A DNA stretch of 64,000 nt from Zanthoxylum bungeanum (GCA_019454045.1 SKCR01001833.1:1-64000), one strand, 5' to 3'; numbered from the stretch's first letter, positions 44,389 to 56,866 are shown. The notes: generated from the letters alone by a model not told the origin. Numbers and translations: made by a program.

Positions 44389-46619
44389 TGATGAGTGGTA
44401 TTTATATCACTATTTCCCACTCATTTAATCTAATATTTTGTATAGTTTCTTGAGTTTTGTGAATGTTTTGATGTGTTTTGTGTTATTTTGTAGATAAATA
44501 AAGTTTCAGGACATTCTGGAGGTGATTTGGAGTAAAACAGTGAAAATTGGTGAAAAAAGGGCATTTTGGTAATTTCCAGCGTCGCGCCGCCCAGACCTTC
44601 CGCGTCGCGACCCCAGCATGCGCCGAATCTGCTAACGTGCGCCTGGTCAACAGGTCAGGATTTGAGAAGTTTGACTTTGCTAAAATGCGCCGTGCCACGT
44701 GTCACCATCACAACGAATCGGCTAACGTGCGCCGTGCCACATGTCAACATCATATGCTGCCGACACTTTGACTTGACACGTGTCGCCTTGTCATCAGCCA
44801 TGTCAGCGGTCAACGAGTCAACATGCCACGCGTCGTGCCACATCATCGTCCACGTCAGCAGGTCAACCAAGTCAACTTGACACCTCAGCATCAGCCAATC
44901 ACCGCATGACACGTGTCGCCACGTGTCGCAATCCTATTGTGCCGACAATTGCAACACATGCCAGTGCCATGTCATCGCCACATCAGCGCCACGTCATCGC
45001 CACATCAGCATGACGTCATCAATGACGTCATCACAATAATTGAGTCTTAGCCGCCTTGACACGTGTCGCTTCAACAGTCAGCCGCCTTGCTACGTGTCGC
45101 CTTCTCATTGTGCCACGTCGACAAATCCAGCATCGCGACGCTGAGGTCCTTGGCGTCGCGACGCCCGAACAGTGAAATTTTTGCCTATAAATTCAGCGCG
45201 AAATTTCAGATTTCAGACACCTCTCTCTCTCTTGATTTCTCTCTCTAGAGAGAGTTTCTCTCTCTAGAATTTTTATTTTTATTTTTAGTTTTTTTTTTAT
45301 TTATTTATTTGTAATTTATTTTAATTACTTTTTGTAATAATAGTAATTTAATTTTTACTTTTTACTTTTTACAGTTTTTACTATTCATGAGAAAGTAATT
45401 TCCCAGCTAGGGTGAAAGGTAATTCTTTTACTGTTACTATTTAGATTAATCTCCCTTAAAAATAATATATTTACACTTTAAAATACTGATTAATAAAGGA
45501 TACCGCTATATTGGTCGGTTGGTATATTTATTTTCTGTTGGTTTGAACCTGATTAATCAAGGATACCGCCAGATTGGTCGGTTGATAAATTTATTTTGGT
45601 ACCGCCTTTATGGCTGGATTATTGACAAATATTACCGCCTATATGGCTGGTTGGACTTAATTGGACTTAATCAGGATACCGCCAGATTGGTCGGTTGGTT
45701 AAATAATATCACAAGTTTATATATTATTTTATGGGAGATATCTAAATTAGTAGTAGTAAAAGTAATTCCTTTTACCTTAGCATTTTATTTTATTGCAATT
45801 TACTTTTCAGTATTTACTTTTCAGCATTTTTATTTTATGTCTTTTACTTTTCAGTTATTAGTCCTAGTTATGTGTTGTAACTAAATAGTTATCTGGGGTT
45901 GTGATAAATTTCAATATCACCAGTTTATAAGGGTTAGATTATAGTTTGGGTAATATAATGATTTATTTATTGAGTCTTAATCTTAATGCTTTTTATTAAC
46001 CGATCATTAATAAAATTGATTAGGTAAACTTAAAATGAACTAGACATAGAGATTTTAAGTTTAAAACCTTAGACTCAATAGCCCACGATCTTCCTTGAGG
46101 ATAGATAACCCTTTAATAGATTTCCTTACAGGATATTAATATACCTGTCGGGCGAGGGTAGCCATAATTGGAACTTAATCTTAATGAATCCAGATAATGT
46201 GGTTGACATAGGAATATGGTTCAATTGGGTTATACTGGGTATTTGTGTCTGACCATCGACAGATGCTTTCACATAATTTCGTGTTCCAGGTTAATAAATC
46301 ATTGTATTTCCTAACTATATAATAATCACTTCATCATTAAAATGATATTGGAATAAATCACAACCCTAGATCTTTGTGTCTTTTGTTATTTTCCTTAGTA
46401 TTTTCTTTTGTCTTTTTATTTATTTATTTATTTAGCAACGCCAAATTCAACCAATCAAACAAACAATCTCTCTCTTTTCATTTTTTAAAAAGATATTTTA
46501 AATAAATAGATTCAACAATTAATAACAATAGTAGGAATTAAGTCCTCGTGGGATCGATATTTTTATACTACTTGAAAGATACGTGCGCTTGCGTTATACG
46601 TGTGTGTTTACGCCGGTCA
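44389..46619 (+). repeat. Athila-like 3' LTR
   Basis: Nearly identical to the 5' LTR (differences include one-base changes near 44611, 44905, 45131, 46136 and 46262 and a few single-base indels). It ends CCGGTCA followed by the duplicated GGCGG. The A-rich drift near its end (46480-46500) is the largest difference. Confidence 0.92.
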
Positions 46620-47923
46620 GGCGGCTTCCACAATGACAGCCTGAAAGGTCCCCGACAATTATGGCTTCAAGGGCCGTAGCAAGAGCCTCAGGTCGATTCT
46701 CTTCAAGAGCAGGAGCCTCATGTCGGTCATCTTCAGGAGCCGGGTTAATCGAAATAGGATCGGGATCCATCACCTCTTCGGGAGAAAGGGGTAACCATCT
46801 TTGAAACTCCTCCTGTGAAAGTTCCCCTTTGCAGAAGCGGATGGCCGCGTGGATAGGCCCCATATCCAGGTCGAGCAAACAATCAGAATAATCTCAGCAC
46901 AATCCCCGACCCCCTCAAGACAGATTACGTCTCTCTCGGCCTCCAACTCAGCTTCCTTCCTCTTAAGCTCGTCCTGGGCCCGTACCAGCTCTTTATCTTT
47001 GGCCCTCAGCTTGGACTCAACGCTGCGCACTTCCACCTGTAGGATCCTGTTGTCGACCTGGGCAGCCTCCAAGTCCTTCTTGGCAGCATCAGCATTTTTC
47101 CTCTCTAGAGAGGCGGCGGCCCTAAGAGCTTTATTTGTGGTATGGGCCTCAACGGCAGCCAGCTCCAGATTTTTTATGCTTTCTTCTTTACGGGCCAGCT
47201 CGGCCTCCATTTCAGTAAGTCGGTTATGGAGCCTCTGGGCTTGGCCACCCTCGGATAAAAGGCTCAGGAGGAGATCCTTGTTCTTGGCCGCCAGGTAGGT
47301 TGTCTACCGAGAAGAAACGGAAAATCAGAAGAAATCAAACTAAACTCACAGCGGGAATAAGGGAAGAGTGGCTACCTTGGCCATCTGGGAGCACAACAAT
47401 GTAACACATCCACGGGAGAGAGATCTTCGTATCTCGTAATCTTTACCGGAGGGACCGCCTCGGCCAGTTCATTGATTGCCGGCACCAAATGAGAAGTGGC
47501 CTCCCTAATGTCCTGACCGAGGTCTTCTACTCCAAGAATCACGGCGCCTTTTTGTTTTTTGGAGGAACCCTCCGACACTTTCTTATCTTTCCGAACGGGC
47601 TGCCTCTTGCTCAGGACCCAATCCTCCTCCACCTTTCGAGTCAGCTCGGCTTCCTCTGCCCCGAACAGACGCCTCATTTTTCTGGTAGATTTTGATGGGC
47701 TGGCGGGTCGGGCGGAGACTGTTGGCGATACCCTGGTAAGGGGAGATAAGCTTTGGGTAGCTAACGGGGCCGCCTCTTCAGTCACTTTCCTGACCTCAGC
47801 AGTCGCTGGCCGTTTTCGAGAGGGCCCGGCCCCAACCTGGCCGGTTTTCTTTGTTGCGCCAGCCAGTTGATCAAGGTATTTTGGCCTTTTTGACATACCT
47901 GCAAAACAAAAAAACAAAGGCAA
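46620..47923 (-). pseudogene. Tat element 2 antisense gene, C-terminal exons (coiled coil)
   Basis: Reading leftwards: an exon from about 47901 to 47376 (open frame 47372-47923) is Lys/Ser/Pro-rich with a basic middle that resembles a nuclear localisation segment (KKTGQVGAGPSRKRP). A 72-bp intron with GT...AG ends (47304-47375) follows, and then an exon from 47303 rich in heptad-like Ala/Glu/Lys (residues such as LARKEESIKNLELAAVEAH), a clear coiled coil of about 110 residues. A Pro/Glu-rich end follows after a frameshift near 46890 and is cut at 46619 by the Athila-like element. A frame break near 47380 suggests decay. The function is unknown; proteins of this type are annotated in plants as putative gypsy-type transposon proteins. 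Confidence 0.68.
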
Positions 47924-47997
47924 AAAGAGTGGTCAATCCAGAATCTGAGTAAATTCAAATCATCATCATGCTAAACACACAAAGGGATTGGTTAGAG

Positions 47998-48982
47998 GGT
48001 TAGTGAAGCCTATATATCCGCCCCGGGACCTTCGGAGGAACGATCCGAATACGGCCCGACTCAACAAAGGTCTCTTCATTAACTAACTTCTTCCAATGGT
48101 CGGAGTATCGCCAAGCCCAGCGCACCCGCGCCCGGACCTGATGAGAGACTTTGAGAGCGTCCCTCCAACAAGCTGGGAAGAGTCAGAGAAGTCAGAAAAC
48201 TATCATAAAATCAAGAGCAGGAACATTAAGGGTTAGATTCCTAACCTCCCGCTCTGAAGATATCCGGGACTGAAATCTCCTCTTCGTATGATCTCAGGAC
48301 CCGTCCCCAATCTCCTGTGGCCCAGAACCAAAAATCTTTGAAGTTTTTATTGGAGTCGGGGAGTTTACCGACGATGTTTGCTAGTCAGCATAGACAGAAA
48401 GGTAGTACCAACCATGGTGCGTTCTTGGGTTGGCCTTCGTCGATACAACCTCTTCACTTCTTCGAGGCAGGGTTCGTCGAGCCCTGCCCGACTCCAAATC
48501 ACATATAGCCCGGCCAAAATCCTCCAGTTATTCAAGCTTAATTGGCAAGGGGCAATCTCCATCTCGGCCAGCATCCAGGCGAAATAACGTTGAATTGGCA
48601 GTCAGAGTCCACACTCAAAGAAAGCCGGGAGAAGAGCCATTGAACCCTCATCGGGTTGACTAGCACGATCCATTGGCCCGGGGACTTCAAGAGCGATATC
48701 TATCGGAATGTCATATCGCTGCCGGAGCAGTGCTAGGTCGTCTTCAGTTATCTTGGAAGGACGGTCCATATCCAAAACCGAGCAGTCAAAATCACCGGGC
48801 TCTGGATCCTTCCGAGGAATTCTCTGATGGTAAGTATCTTGTTCAGCCTCGGAAGAGGTGGGGGTAGTGTCAAGGTAATTTATGCTTGGTGCCCCCGAGA
48901 TCGAGGTGAGCTCTTCAACAGGAGGGGTCGGAGGTTTAGCAGGGTTTGCAGAGGAAGACCTGGTGTCAGACATCCCTGACAT
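47998..48982 (-). pseudogene. Tat element 2 antisense gene, N-terminal exons (Transposase_28-like domain)
   Basis: The frame starts at 48982 with a Ser/Pro-rich leader and then LLRQRYDIP-D-ALEVPGP, a match to the start of the plant domain known as putative gypsy-type transposon (Transposase_28). A TGA at 48602 interrupts it; the same frame continues with LPIQRYFAWMLAEMEIAPCQ and LSLNNWRILAGLYVIW, the domain core. A one-base shift near 48376 leads to FKDFWFWATGDWGRVL. A 73-bp GT...AG intron (48173-48245) then joins in frame to an exon reading WRDALKVSHQVRARVRWAW, which ends at a stop near 48000. Only one stop and one frameshift break an otherwise continuous gene. Confidence 0.72.
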
Positions 48983-49771
48983 CCGAGAAATAAAAGAAAA
49001 GGGGGGGAGGTCAATCTATAGCTAATTTCTGAAGTTAAGTTTGTGGGTTCTAATGCCCTAAACAACATCAATCAAGCCATAAATCTCTCCCTAGCAAACA
49101 CAAAGCCAAAACACACACAAAAATAGGAGAGAGCATGATTCGCAACTCATGAAAAGCAAAGCATGGAGGTCGTTCAGAAGACTTACTTGTTTCTTTTGGA
49201 GGGATTGGAGATTGCTCGGTACGATTTAGTTGTTCTTTGAGTTCAGTGGTCACAGCTGAAAGAGAAGAGTTCTCGAGGTGGGGAAAATCGAAGAGTTCGT
49301 GAAAAAAGGCAACATTACTTACTCCGTTTTATTATAATCTGTTCGATGCATTTGTGGCCGATGGATTGAATGAGAGCGTCAGATATACACCACGTGTCGT
49401 TTTTTAAATGATCGTTCATAATTGGATGGACGGTTGAGATTAGGCGTCTTTTGAATTGGCGATAGCGGTCAGATTGTTTTGCTTTTTGGCGGGAGAGCAA
49501 CGGATGGTTGACAAGTGGCAGGCTCCCGTTGAACCCTAGAAGTGATCCGATAGGCATTTAAGAGGATGTGACGGTTGCGCGTCTCGAGGGATAGTTTACA
49601 GAAGGGCAATAAAGGAATTTCGCGTCGGAAGAAAGAAAGACAGGCCGAACACCTGAGTCAGACCGAGGATGAGATAAGTGTAGGCCGAAGAATTTTCTCC
49701 TTCGAAAGATCGGCCACCAGTTCATCAGCACTAACTCGTATACTTGTTGGAACCGAGAACTAGGGGACAGA
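48983..49771. other. Upstream region of the antisense gene and Tat element 2 polypurine tract
   Basis: No recognised gene. It should hold the promoter of the antisense gene, which faces away from the 3' LTR. It contains the word ccacgtgtcg near 49390. It ends with aactaggggacaga before the 3' LTR, as in Tat element 1. Confidence 0.5.
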
Positions 49772-50514
49772 TGTTGGTGGTATTTTCAGGTCCTATGATA
49801 TTTAAGCAATACAGCAGAGGTAAAAATAGGAAACTCCCTTCTTGGTCAGGATCATTAATACCGACCCGACCACATGAGTGAGGGGCCGAGCACTTATGAT
49901 CTGTAACCCAACCACATAAGATCGGATGACCGGGCATTATCAGATCGACAGCAGCATTCTCAGTTCAATAGACCATTGTGACCAACCTCATGAAGACCGA
50001 GAACATGGTGAGATATGCTCCAGAAGATAAGACATCCTATTTTTACGGATAAGAAGATAAGTTATCCTACTTTCATGGGGAAATGTTGATAAATCAGTGT
50101 CCTAATAGGATATGGGAGGTGAATGAGTCAGTGTCCTAATAGGATATGGGAAGTGAATGTAGTTTCGACTAGGAATTCTTATGGGAAAATGAATCTGATT
50201 TCTTCACTATTATAAATAGAAGGGGAAAGTGTAAGTAAGGGGGATCAAGATCATTATCATCAGACTTGTAAACACAAGACAGACCAGAAAAAGTATATTT
50301 CGGTAATAAAACATCGTTCGTTCTGTGCCCGTGAATGTAGGTTGGATCTGATCCGCCGAACCACGTTAAATCTCTTTGTTAATTGGTGTATTTATCTATC
50401 TTTTGCCAAATTTACTTTTGGTTTCCCCTAAACAAAACAAATTTACAGTTGGAGGAGGATTGTCTCGGGAGTAAAAAACTCTTATTGCCCCTGAGACCAA
50501 AATCAGCCATCAAC
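49772..50514 (+). repeat. Tat element 2 3' LTR
   Basis: Pairs with 31192-31935, with scattered differences. The final base of the expected ...CAACA end is missing, and TGGTA follows at 50515-50519. Confidence 0.88.
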
Positions 50515-51189
50515 TGGTAAAATTTTACGATTTATCAATCGGAATTCTAGAACTCTAGTTATAACTAAATTCATGCACAGTGTTCAAAGGAAACAAAATT
50601 CAGACATCTAAGCAAGTCAGCCACATTTCTAATTTTATCATACATTTATCCTTCATTCAAAAATCATGATTTTTGAATATGTTGGACCTAATTAAGTCTA
50701 GTTTTCTTATAATTTTACGTCTCATCAAACAGAGGTCTATTTTTTTTTTATTACCACCAAATTACAACCTGTCCAGATGAAATCCTAGGTACAGAGCTAT
50801 ATTTTTCGAAATTTACCACAGATTCATACTAACGTGAAAAATTCGTATTTTTGAATATGTTAGTCCTTGTTATGTATATTTTTCACATAATTGTATGGAT
50901 TATAATCGGAGCTATAGAACAGATTTTGTAGTCATAATGCAATATCATGTGCAAGCTGCAGCAGCTACTCCTAGTTTCGTGTTCATGGCAAATCATAACT
51001 CCCTTAGCTTCCAATCATCAACCTCAACACTCCAAAACCATACAATCATCATTCTTTCATTCTCAAGTCACAAAAACACTAAACCTTAATATGAAAATAA
51101 TTTCAAGACTTAATAATCTGAGCAAAACATATTATTATTACAAGGTTAAGATTCTTACTATTTGTTTTTATCTTCTTCTTCCTTGCAAC
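50515..51189. other. AT-rich flank of Tat element 2, unclassified
   Basis: Continues the DNA that precedes 31191. It carries two related blocks with ttttgaatatgttgga/gtcc (near 50670 and 50850) about 180 bp apart, a decayed tandem duplication. No coding content recognised. Confidence 0.45.
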
Positions 51190-52573
51190 TAGGGGGGTTC
51201 ATAGGGTCGGGTCAAATCATGATCCGACCCGATCCAACGTGACCTGACCCAACCCGAGTGAGTTCTAAAAAAATATGTAATTTCGGGTTGACTCGAACCA
51301 ATTTTACGAGTCGGTTCACGGGTTTGACAACGCAACCAGACCCGACCCGAAAAATAATTATTTATTAGTTTTCTAAAAAATTTATTATTTTTTAAAGTTT
51401 TTACTACAATTTCAGTTGTTTATTATTTTTTTATCTTGAAATTTTATATGTATTATAAGTTTCGGGGCATAAAATAGTTAATATTTATATCATAAAATAA
51501 TTAATAAATAAATAAATACTTTTTTGGCCGACCCGAACCGACCCACTCGGATTTACATACTCAATTTTCGGGTTCGGGTTTATCAACTCGCGTGACCCGA
51601 CCCGATCGGGTTTCACAAAATTTGAAAAAAACTGACCCGGACAGACCCGTGACTGCCGAATCCGATCGAATCACGATGAGTCGATTCGTCGAATTTCGGA
51701 TCGGATCGGATTTTATCTGTTTTTTTTGTTAAGCCGTTACAAAACGACGTCGTTTTGGAAGTTCCAAAACGATGTCGTTTTATGCGTGAAACCTAACTTA
51801 ATTAGGTCTCAAATCTTCATCTTATATTCGAGAAACCAAAATATCAAACCAGTAACCACCATCGTCCATCGCCGAATCTTCAAACCAAACCAGTAACCAC
51901 CATCCTCCAACGTGAAACCACCATCCATCGTCCACCGTGAAAGCTTCAAACTTCAATTCTTCTTCAATCTTCAATCCTCTCCAGTCGCCTCGGTCTTTAA
52001 TCTGTCTTCGAGTGAATCAGTTCACTCCTCACTCTTCGTCTTCGTCTTCGAGTTAAGAAGTCATTCAAGGTTGGATTTTGATGGTTTGCATGTATATATT
52101 GCCATATTGGATTATTTGTTGCATGTAGGTTTTTTTAACAGTAAGATTAATGATGAATTGATGATAGATGTGCTAATTTTTAATATGAGCTCGTTACTCT
52201 GGTATTTGAAGATTTCAGATTATCTTTTGCATGGTTTATTAGTGAATTTCTCATGTTTCAAAAAATTATTTGAATGCTTATTTCCATATTCTAGCCTTAT
52301 GGGGAAGTTGATTCTCAAAATATTTTTGAGTGTTGTTTATCAGTGAAGTTGATTATCAGTGATGTTTGAGAATTGATCTAGTCTTGACCCAACTGACATT
52401 TGTTTTCTGATACTTTAGTTCAATGCATGGACATTTGTTTGAGAATTGATTGAGTCTTGACCCCACTGACCAAGCCATGAACAGGTTTGCTCCCAATTTG
52501 ACTTTGTTTCTCATGAAGTAGAAATGACCCATACATTTTGTTGTTGATAAACTATTATTAATCATTTTGTCTT
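51190..52573 (+). mobile_element. hAT-like DNA transposon, left end and leader
   Basis: Starts taggggggttcatagggtcg and continues with many gacccgacccga words (51200-51650), the common style of plant hAT ends (TAGGGGTGTTCA-type terminus with subterminal GGGTCGGGT repeats). A self-complementary aaaacgacgtcgtttt lies at 51751-51766, with a second diverged copy at 51765-51782. The 144-residue frame 51912-52346 has no recognised domain. The right end is not visible; Tat element 3 begins at 52574. Confidence 0.5.
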
Positions 52574-53405
52574 TGTTGATGGTGTTTTCAGGCACTATGT
52601 TATTTAAGCAGCACGACAGGGGTACAAAAGGTAATTCACTTCTCAGTCAAGATTATTAATGCCGACCCGACCACTAAAGAGTCAACAGTAAGGGGCCGGG
52701 AACTTTACGGCTAGTGACCGAGCACTTGAGTTCAAGATGACCGGGCAATTATCAGGTCGACAGCAGCATTCTCAGTACAAAAGACTATTATGACCGACCA
52801 CATGAAGACCGACCTCGTGAAAACCAAGCATAGGGCAAGACATGTTCGGGAAGATAAGATATTATATCCATACAAGATAAGATAATAAGTTATCCTACTT
52901 TAATGGGGTAAACTAGTAAGTCAATGTCCTAGTATTTTAAAGGAAGTAAATGTAGTTTTTGACTAGGAATCCTTATGGGAAAGGGAAATTGTTTCAACTA
53001 GGAAATTCTTGTACAAATAGGAATATGATTTCTTCACCATTATAAATAGAAGGGTAGAGTGAGTGGAGAAAAGGGGAAGAAGGGGAAGAAAAAAGGAGAA
53101 TCAATATCATCATCAGAATCATTCCCATCAGACTTGTAAAAAACAAGGGGAGAATCAAACTTGTAAAAAAGAGAGAAGAATTACGAATTTCAGCAATAAA
53201 AAGGTAGTCTTATTTGTGCCCGTGGACGTAGGTCGGACAAAACATCCACCGAACCACGTTAAATCTCCTTGTCGATTGGTGTATTATCTGTCTTTTGCTA
53301 AGTTTGCTTTTGGTCCCCCATAACCAAACAAATTCACTATTGAGGGAGGATTTTCTCGGGAGTAATATTCCCATATTACCCTGAGACCAAAATCCGCCGT
53401 CAACA
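52574..53405 (+). repeat. Tat element 3 5' LTR
   Basis: Begins TGTTGATGG like Tat 1 and ends GTCAACA, but is about 140 bp longer. The extra part (near 52655-52770), with gaccgggcaattatcagg and gcagcattctcag, resembles the block in the Tat 2 LTR. The remainder follows Tat 1. Confidence 0.85.
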
Positions 53406-53457
53406 GTTGGCACCGTCTGTGGGGAACTCAACAAAAAGCGGTTCGCGTAGTAAGACG

Positions 53458-54108
53458 ATGGCAGAAGGCGGAAATCACCAATCGTCGGGGAATCCGGCCA
53501 CAGATTGGATGAAGAAGATAGAAGAAAGCATAAGGAAGGACATGGAGGATAGTCAGGCCCTCCTAAAAACCATGATCGACCGACTGGAGAGAATGGAAGG
53601 GGGAACCGCGAGAAGCCCGAAACCAGAGCTAATCAAAGAAGATGAGAGATAGCAGATGGAAAGAGGGTTGTGGATACAAGTGAGGACGATGGACCTAGGA
53701 GGAGGGGGCCTTACGGGATAAAATCCGTAGTTGTGGAAAAAGATTCACAAGCAGAGAACATATAGGAAGAAGAAGAAGAGAGACTTTCGACAGATTCCTC
53801 TTATGATAGTCTCCGCTACACTAGAAGAGGAGGACAGAGTACGACGAGACTATTCGGGAGTTCCCAAGGCGTGAGGAACACCGCACCCGTGGCAACAGAC
53901 ATGAAGAAAAGCGCAGAAGGCGACATGGCGGCCCAAATAGCGAGGTAAAATCTTGGTTAAAGAAAGAGATGGCCAAGTGGGGGCAAGCCTCAAAACAGGT
54001 ACAGGAGACGCCCGGGATGACAAAGAGGAATCCCCCCACACATAAGAAATAAAATCAGAAAAATTCCCGAAAAGGTTCAACATGCCGACCATAACGCCCT
54101 ACAAAGGC
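53458..54108 (+). pseudogene. gag: Tat element 3 gag, fragmented and truncated
   Basis: Starts with the shared MAEGG region, continues DWMKKIEESIRKDMEDSQ, then shifts frame near 53590-53640. A stop lies near 53764. Later pieces (KSWLKKEMAKWG near 53945, TPYKGH near 54095) match Tat 1 and Tat 2 gag. It ends at 54108 in the middle of the gag domain at a direct junction with the 44-bp repeat array. Confidence 0.8.
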
Positions 54109-54115
54109 CATATGC

Positions 54116-54251
54116 TTCTTTCCGGCTCGGGTCCGCTCTTGTACCGCCGAGACCGATGTTTCTTTCCGGCTCGGGTCTGCTCTTGTACCGCCGAGACCGA
54201 TGTTTCTTTCCGGCTCGGGTCTGCTCTTGTACCGCCGAGACCGATGTTCTT
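54116..54251 (+). repeat. 44-bp type a repeats in Tat element 3, left part
   Basis: Three units of the type a repeat known from Tat element 1, cut at 54251 by the nested LTR element. The array continues at 63666. Confidence 0.85.
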
Positions 54252-56866
54252 TGTAGGGGTTTTAGGGGGAATATCCGGTAACGCAGCGGAAGCGGCGGAA
54301 GATCGTATCTTCCGATTTCAAAAATTTTTCTCGGATTAATTAAATATAAACATATTTATTTAATATTCCAATAATCAAATTATGAATAAAATTCAATAAA
54401 TCATATTAGGTGAATTTACCGAATTGCCCTTACTTTGGTATTTTGTCCATTTTAGTCCGAAATTGATCTAATCAATTTTGAATGATTCTAAATCATTTCT
54501 AAGATGAACTTAGCATGTTCAAAACATCAAAACACCAAAAGCAACCAAATCCCCAAATTCCAACTCTTGGCCGAATGCACCACATTGGTGCAAAGTGGCA
54601 CTTTGTCATTTCATGCATCAAAACACATCAAGATGTAATCCAATGAACATGAAACTTTATATGCATCATATACACATCCAAATGCACAACATGTATGAAA
54701 ATCCCCAAATTTGGAATGGTCATGAACCCTAATATTTCAATTTCTTCAAATTGGACAAATTAGACCAAATTGGTTAAATCAATTACTTTAATCATGTTTC
54801 TTCCATCCAATCAAAGTCTCAACACAATGAAACAACTCAAGATCAAATCTAGGTCATCTAAGAGTGGGTCAACAACTCTAGATTAGCAACATGGTTTCCA
54901 AAACCTTAAAAGAACACTTATAACTACACTAGTCACAAGCTTTCTCCATTATACATGCTCTACACTTTCATCAAAACTTCCATCAACAAAAACACAAGGA
55001 ATAAAGAAAGAAATAACCTAAGAACATCATATGTTAAAGCCTAGATCCTAAGGAACATTTTCCTTTCTAATAGCAAGTTGGAAAAACTTACTAAAATCCA
55101 AGCTTTCTTTGATTTCTTCTTTCTTTCTCACAAGCTTCCTTTGCTTCCATTAATGGAGTTTTTCTTTAAAGTGTATTAGGTTAGAATGAAATGAAATGAA
55201 AAACAATATATATACTTGTTTCCAACTTGCCTTGGCCGAAATTCACAAAGGCAAATACAAGTTTTGTAATTTCATTTTCATTTCACTTTACATTTAATCA
55301 ACTTGATAAAATATCTTAATAACACTTTATAGATATTAATTAAGTCAACAAATGCAACTAAGAAAAATATATCTCTTATATATTAAGTGTATTGGCCGAA
55401 ATAAAAGAAAAATAAAGGAAAAAGATTTTTATTTTTCAACAATTTTGAACAATATCTTAAGAAGTCAAAATCAATTTGACAACCTTTTCCTTTAATGTAT
55501 AAGTCAACAATTGCAACTTATAATCATTTCCTAACTTTATCATTTGGTGATATATTTATATTTTAATTATATTAATCATTTAACAATTAAATAATTAATT
55601 AATTAATTAAATACAAATATATCAAATATATGTATTATATTTACTTTAAATATCTCAAATACATATATTGATGATATATGTCAAATACCTTTATTTGACT
55701 ATTTATTAATGTGTATTTAATAATATCATATATTAAATACAAATACACATTAATTAGGAAATGACGGTTCGGCCCGTTCATCATGTATTTTCGTTTAACG
55801 ATTAAACGATTTATAAATAATCATCATTATTCATAAATGTTGCTCTAGTGCTCTACGAGTATGTTTCATTATTGAGACTCTCTAGATTCAGGTATATCCG
55901 TCATGAAATCCAATTTCATGTCCATAATCTATCCACCCGTAGATTATGACGATCACAGATAAACTAGCTGAATCATACAGGTCGAGGTCATTGCATACGT
56001 ATAATCCCTTCGTCACAGGTATCCAGATAATCCCAGAGATATAGATGTAAACGTCAAATCTCTATAGGTATTATCTCGTCGACGTATCTATTAGCAATCT
56101 CTAAATAACACTCGGAACTTACTTCCGATGTATACTGTGGCCACAGATTTAACAGACTGCTAATAATATATGGACTACCTATGCTCTGTACACAGAACTG
56201 ACGGATCCTATCTTGACACACACAGGATATCCTGAGGATCGATCCACACCCAACGAACAGGCGGAGGTCTGATCTAAATAGATCGGTGACGTGACTGCCA
56301 TCTAAGTGTGGAGGATGTCTCATACATCCACAGTGGTGTCTCAAGTCGAAGGACCACTATGCTACTCAACCCGAGAAGATTCTTATTGACGTGGTGTACC
56401 ATCCATTAAGAATCTTCGGTGAGCCATTCAGTGTTTATCCACTATAAACACCTACACGTCTATACGAGTCTCCATAGACTCATGGTTCATTGGGATAAAC
56501 CATCGGACCAAGTCACGATATACGACATGTACTGGTCTCAACGGATTTGACTAACCGACCCGTGTTAGCAAATCTTGACCAGGAACTATGTTTGATAATA
56601 TACATATAGCAGTGACACTTCCCAATGTCAATTACAAACTAACTTTGTAACTGTGTACTGCATTATAAATTATCGGGCCTTTGTCTAATATATACATATC
56701 ACTAAACCACATTTAGTTTCAATCTAATCGTGATCAGATCGAATACGTATATAAGAACAAGAGGTGCAACCATAAATAACTAATATTATGGAATAAGGGG
56801 ATGTTTGTATTCATGAATCAGACATAAATACGGTCCGGATTGGCGCTCTGAGCACCAACCCCAACA
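54252..56866 (-). repeat. LARD-like 3' LTR (left copy)
   Basis: Very similar to the right copy, with small indels concentrated in the AT-rich half. It contains an intact 96-residue minus-strand frame at 56054-56344 that is identical in both LTRs; no domain is recognised. Confidence 0.85.

Larger units (their letters stand above)
36829..46619 (+). mobile_element. Athila-like Ty3/gypsy element carrying a LOG gene
   Basis: Complete 9791-bp insertion: LTRs of 2227 and 2231 bp that differ at only a few positions, perfect 5-bp duplication GGCGG, PBS TGGCGCCGTTGCCGGGGA and polypurine tract agtttgggggtg. PBS, the gag zinc-knuckle type, the gggaggcaacccatg phrase and the gctcgaggactagcaaa phrase before the 3' LTR are typical of Athila-type elements. 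Internal content is a gag-like frame, low-complexity DNA, a LOG homologue and non-coding sequence. Protease, RT and integrase are absent, so it relied on other copies. Near-identical LTRs point to recent movement. Confidence 0.9.
31191..50514 (+). mobile_element. Tat element 2, Ty3/gypsy (Tat-like) with antisense gene, lacking RT and integrase core
   Basis: LTRs lie at 31192-31935 and 49772-50514. TGGTA flanks both ends, with one extra T at the left junction and one missing A at the right. Internal order: PBS, gag, protease, last codons of pol, 134-bp repeats, 44- and 82-bp repeats, an antisense multi-exon gene, polypurine tract. The Athila-like element at 36829-46619 is nested inside. Without the nested element it is about 9.5 kb. 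It could not have moved by itself because RT, RNase H and integrase catalytic domains are missing. Confidence 0.87.

Noticed and set aside
46849..47298. A 149-residue plus-strand frame opposite the antisense coiled coil
   Set aside because: It mirrors the minus-strand coiled-coil exon; the Ser/Leu/Arg bias is the shadow of Ala/Glu/Lys codons. The splice sites and domain belong to the minus strand.
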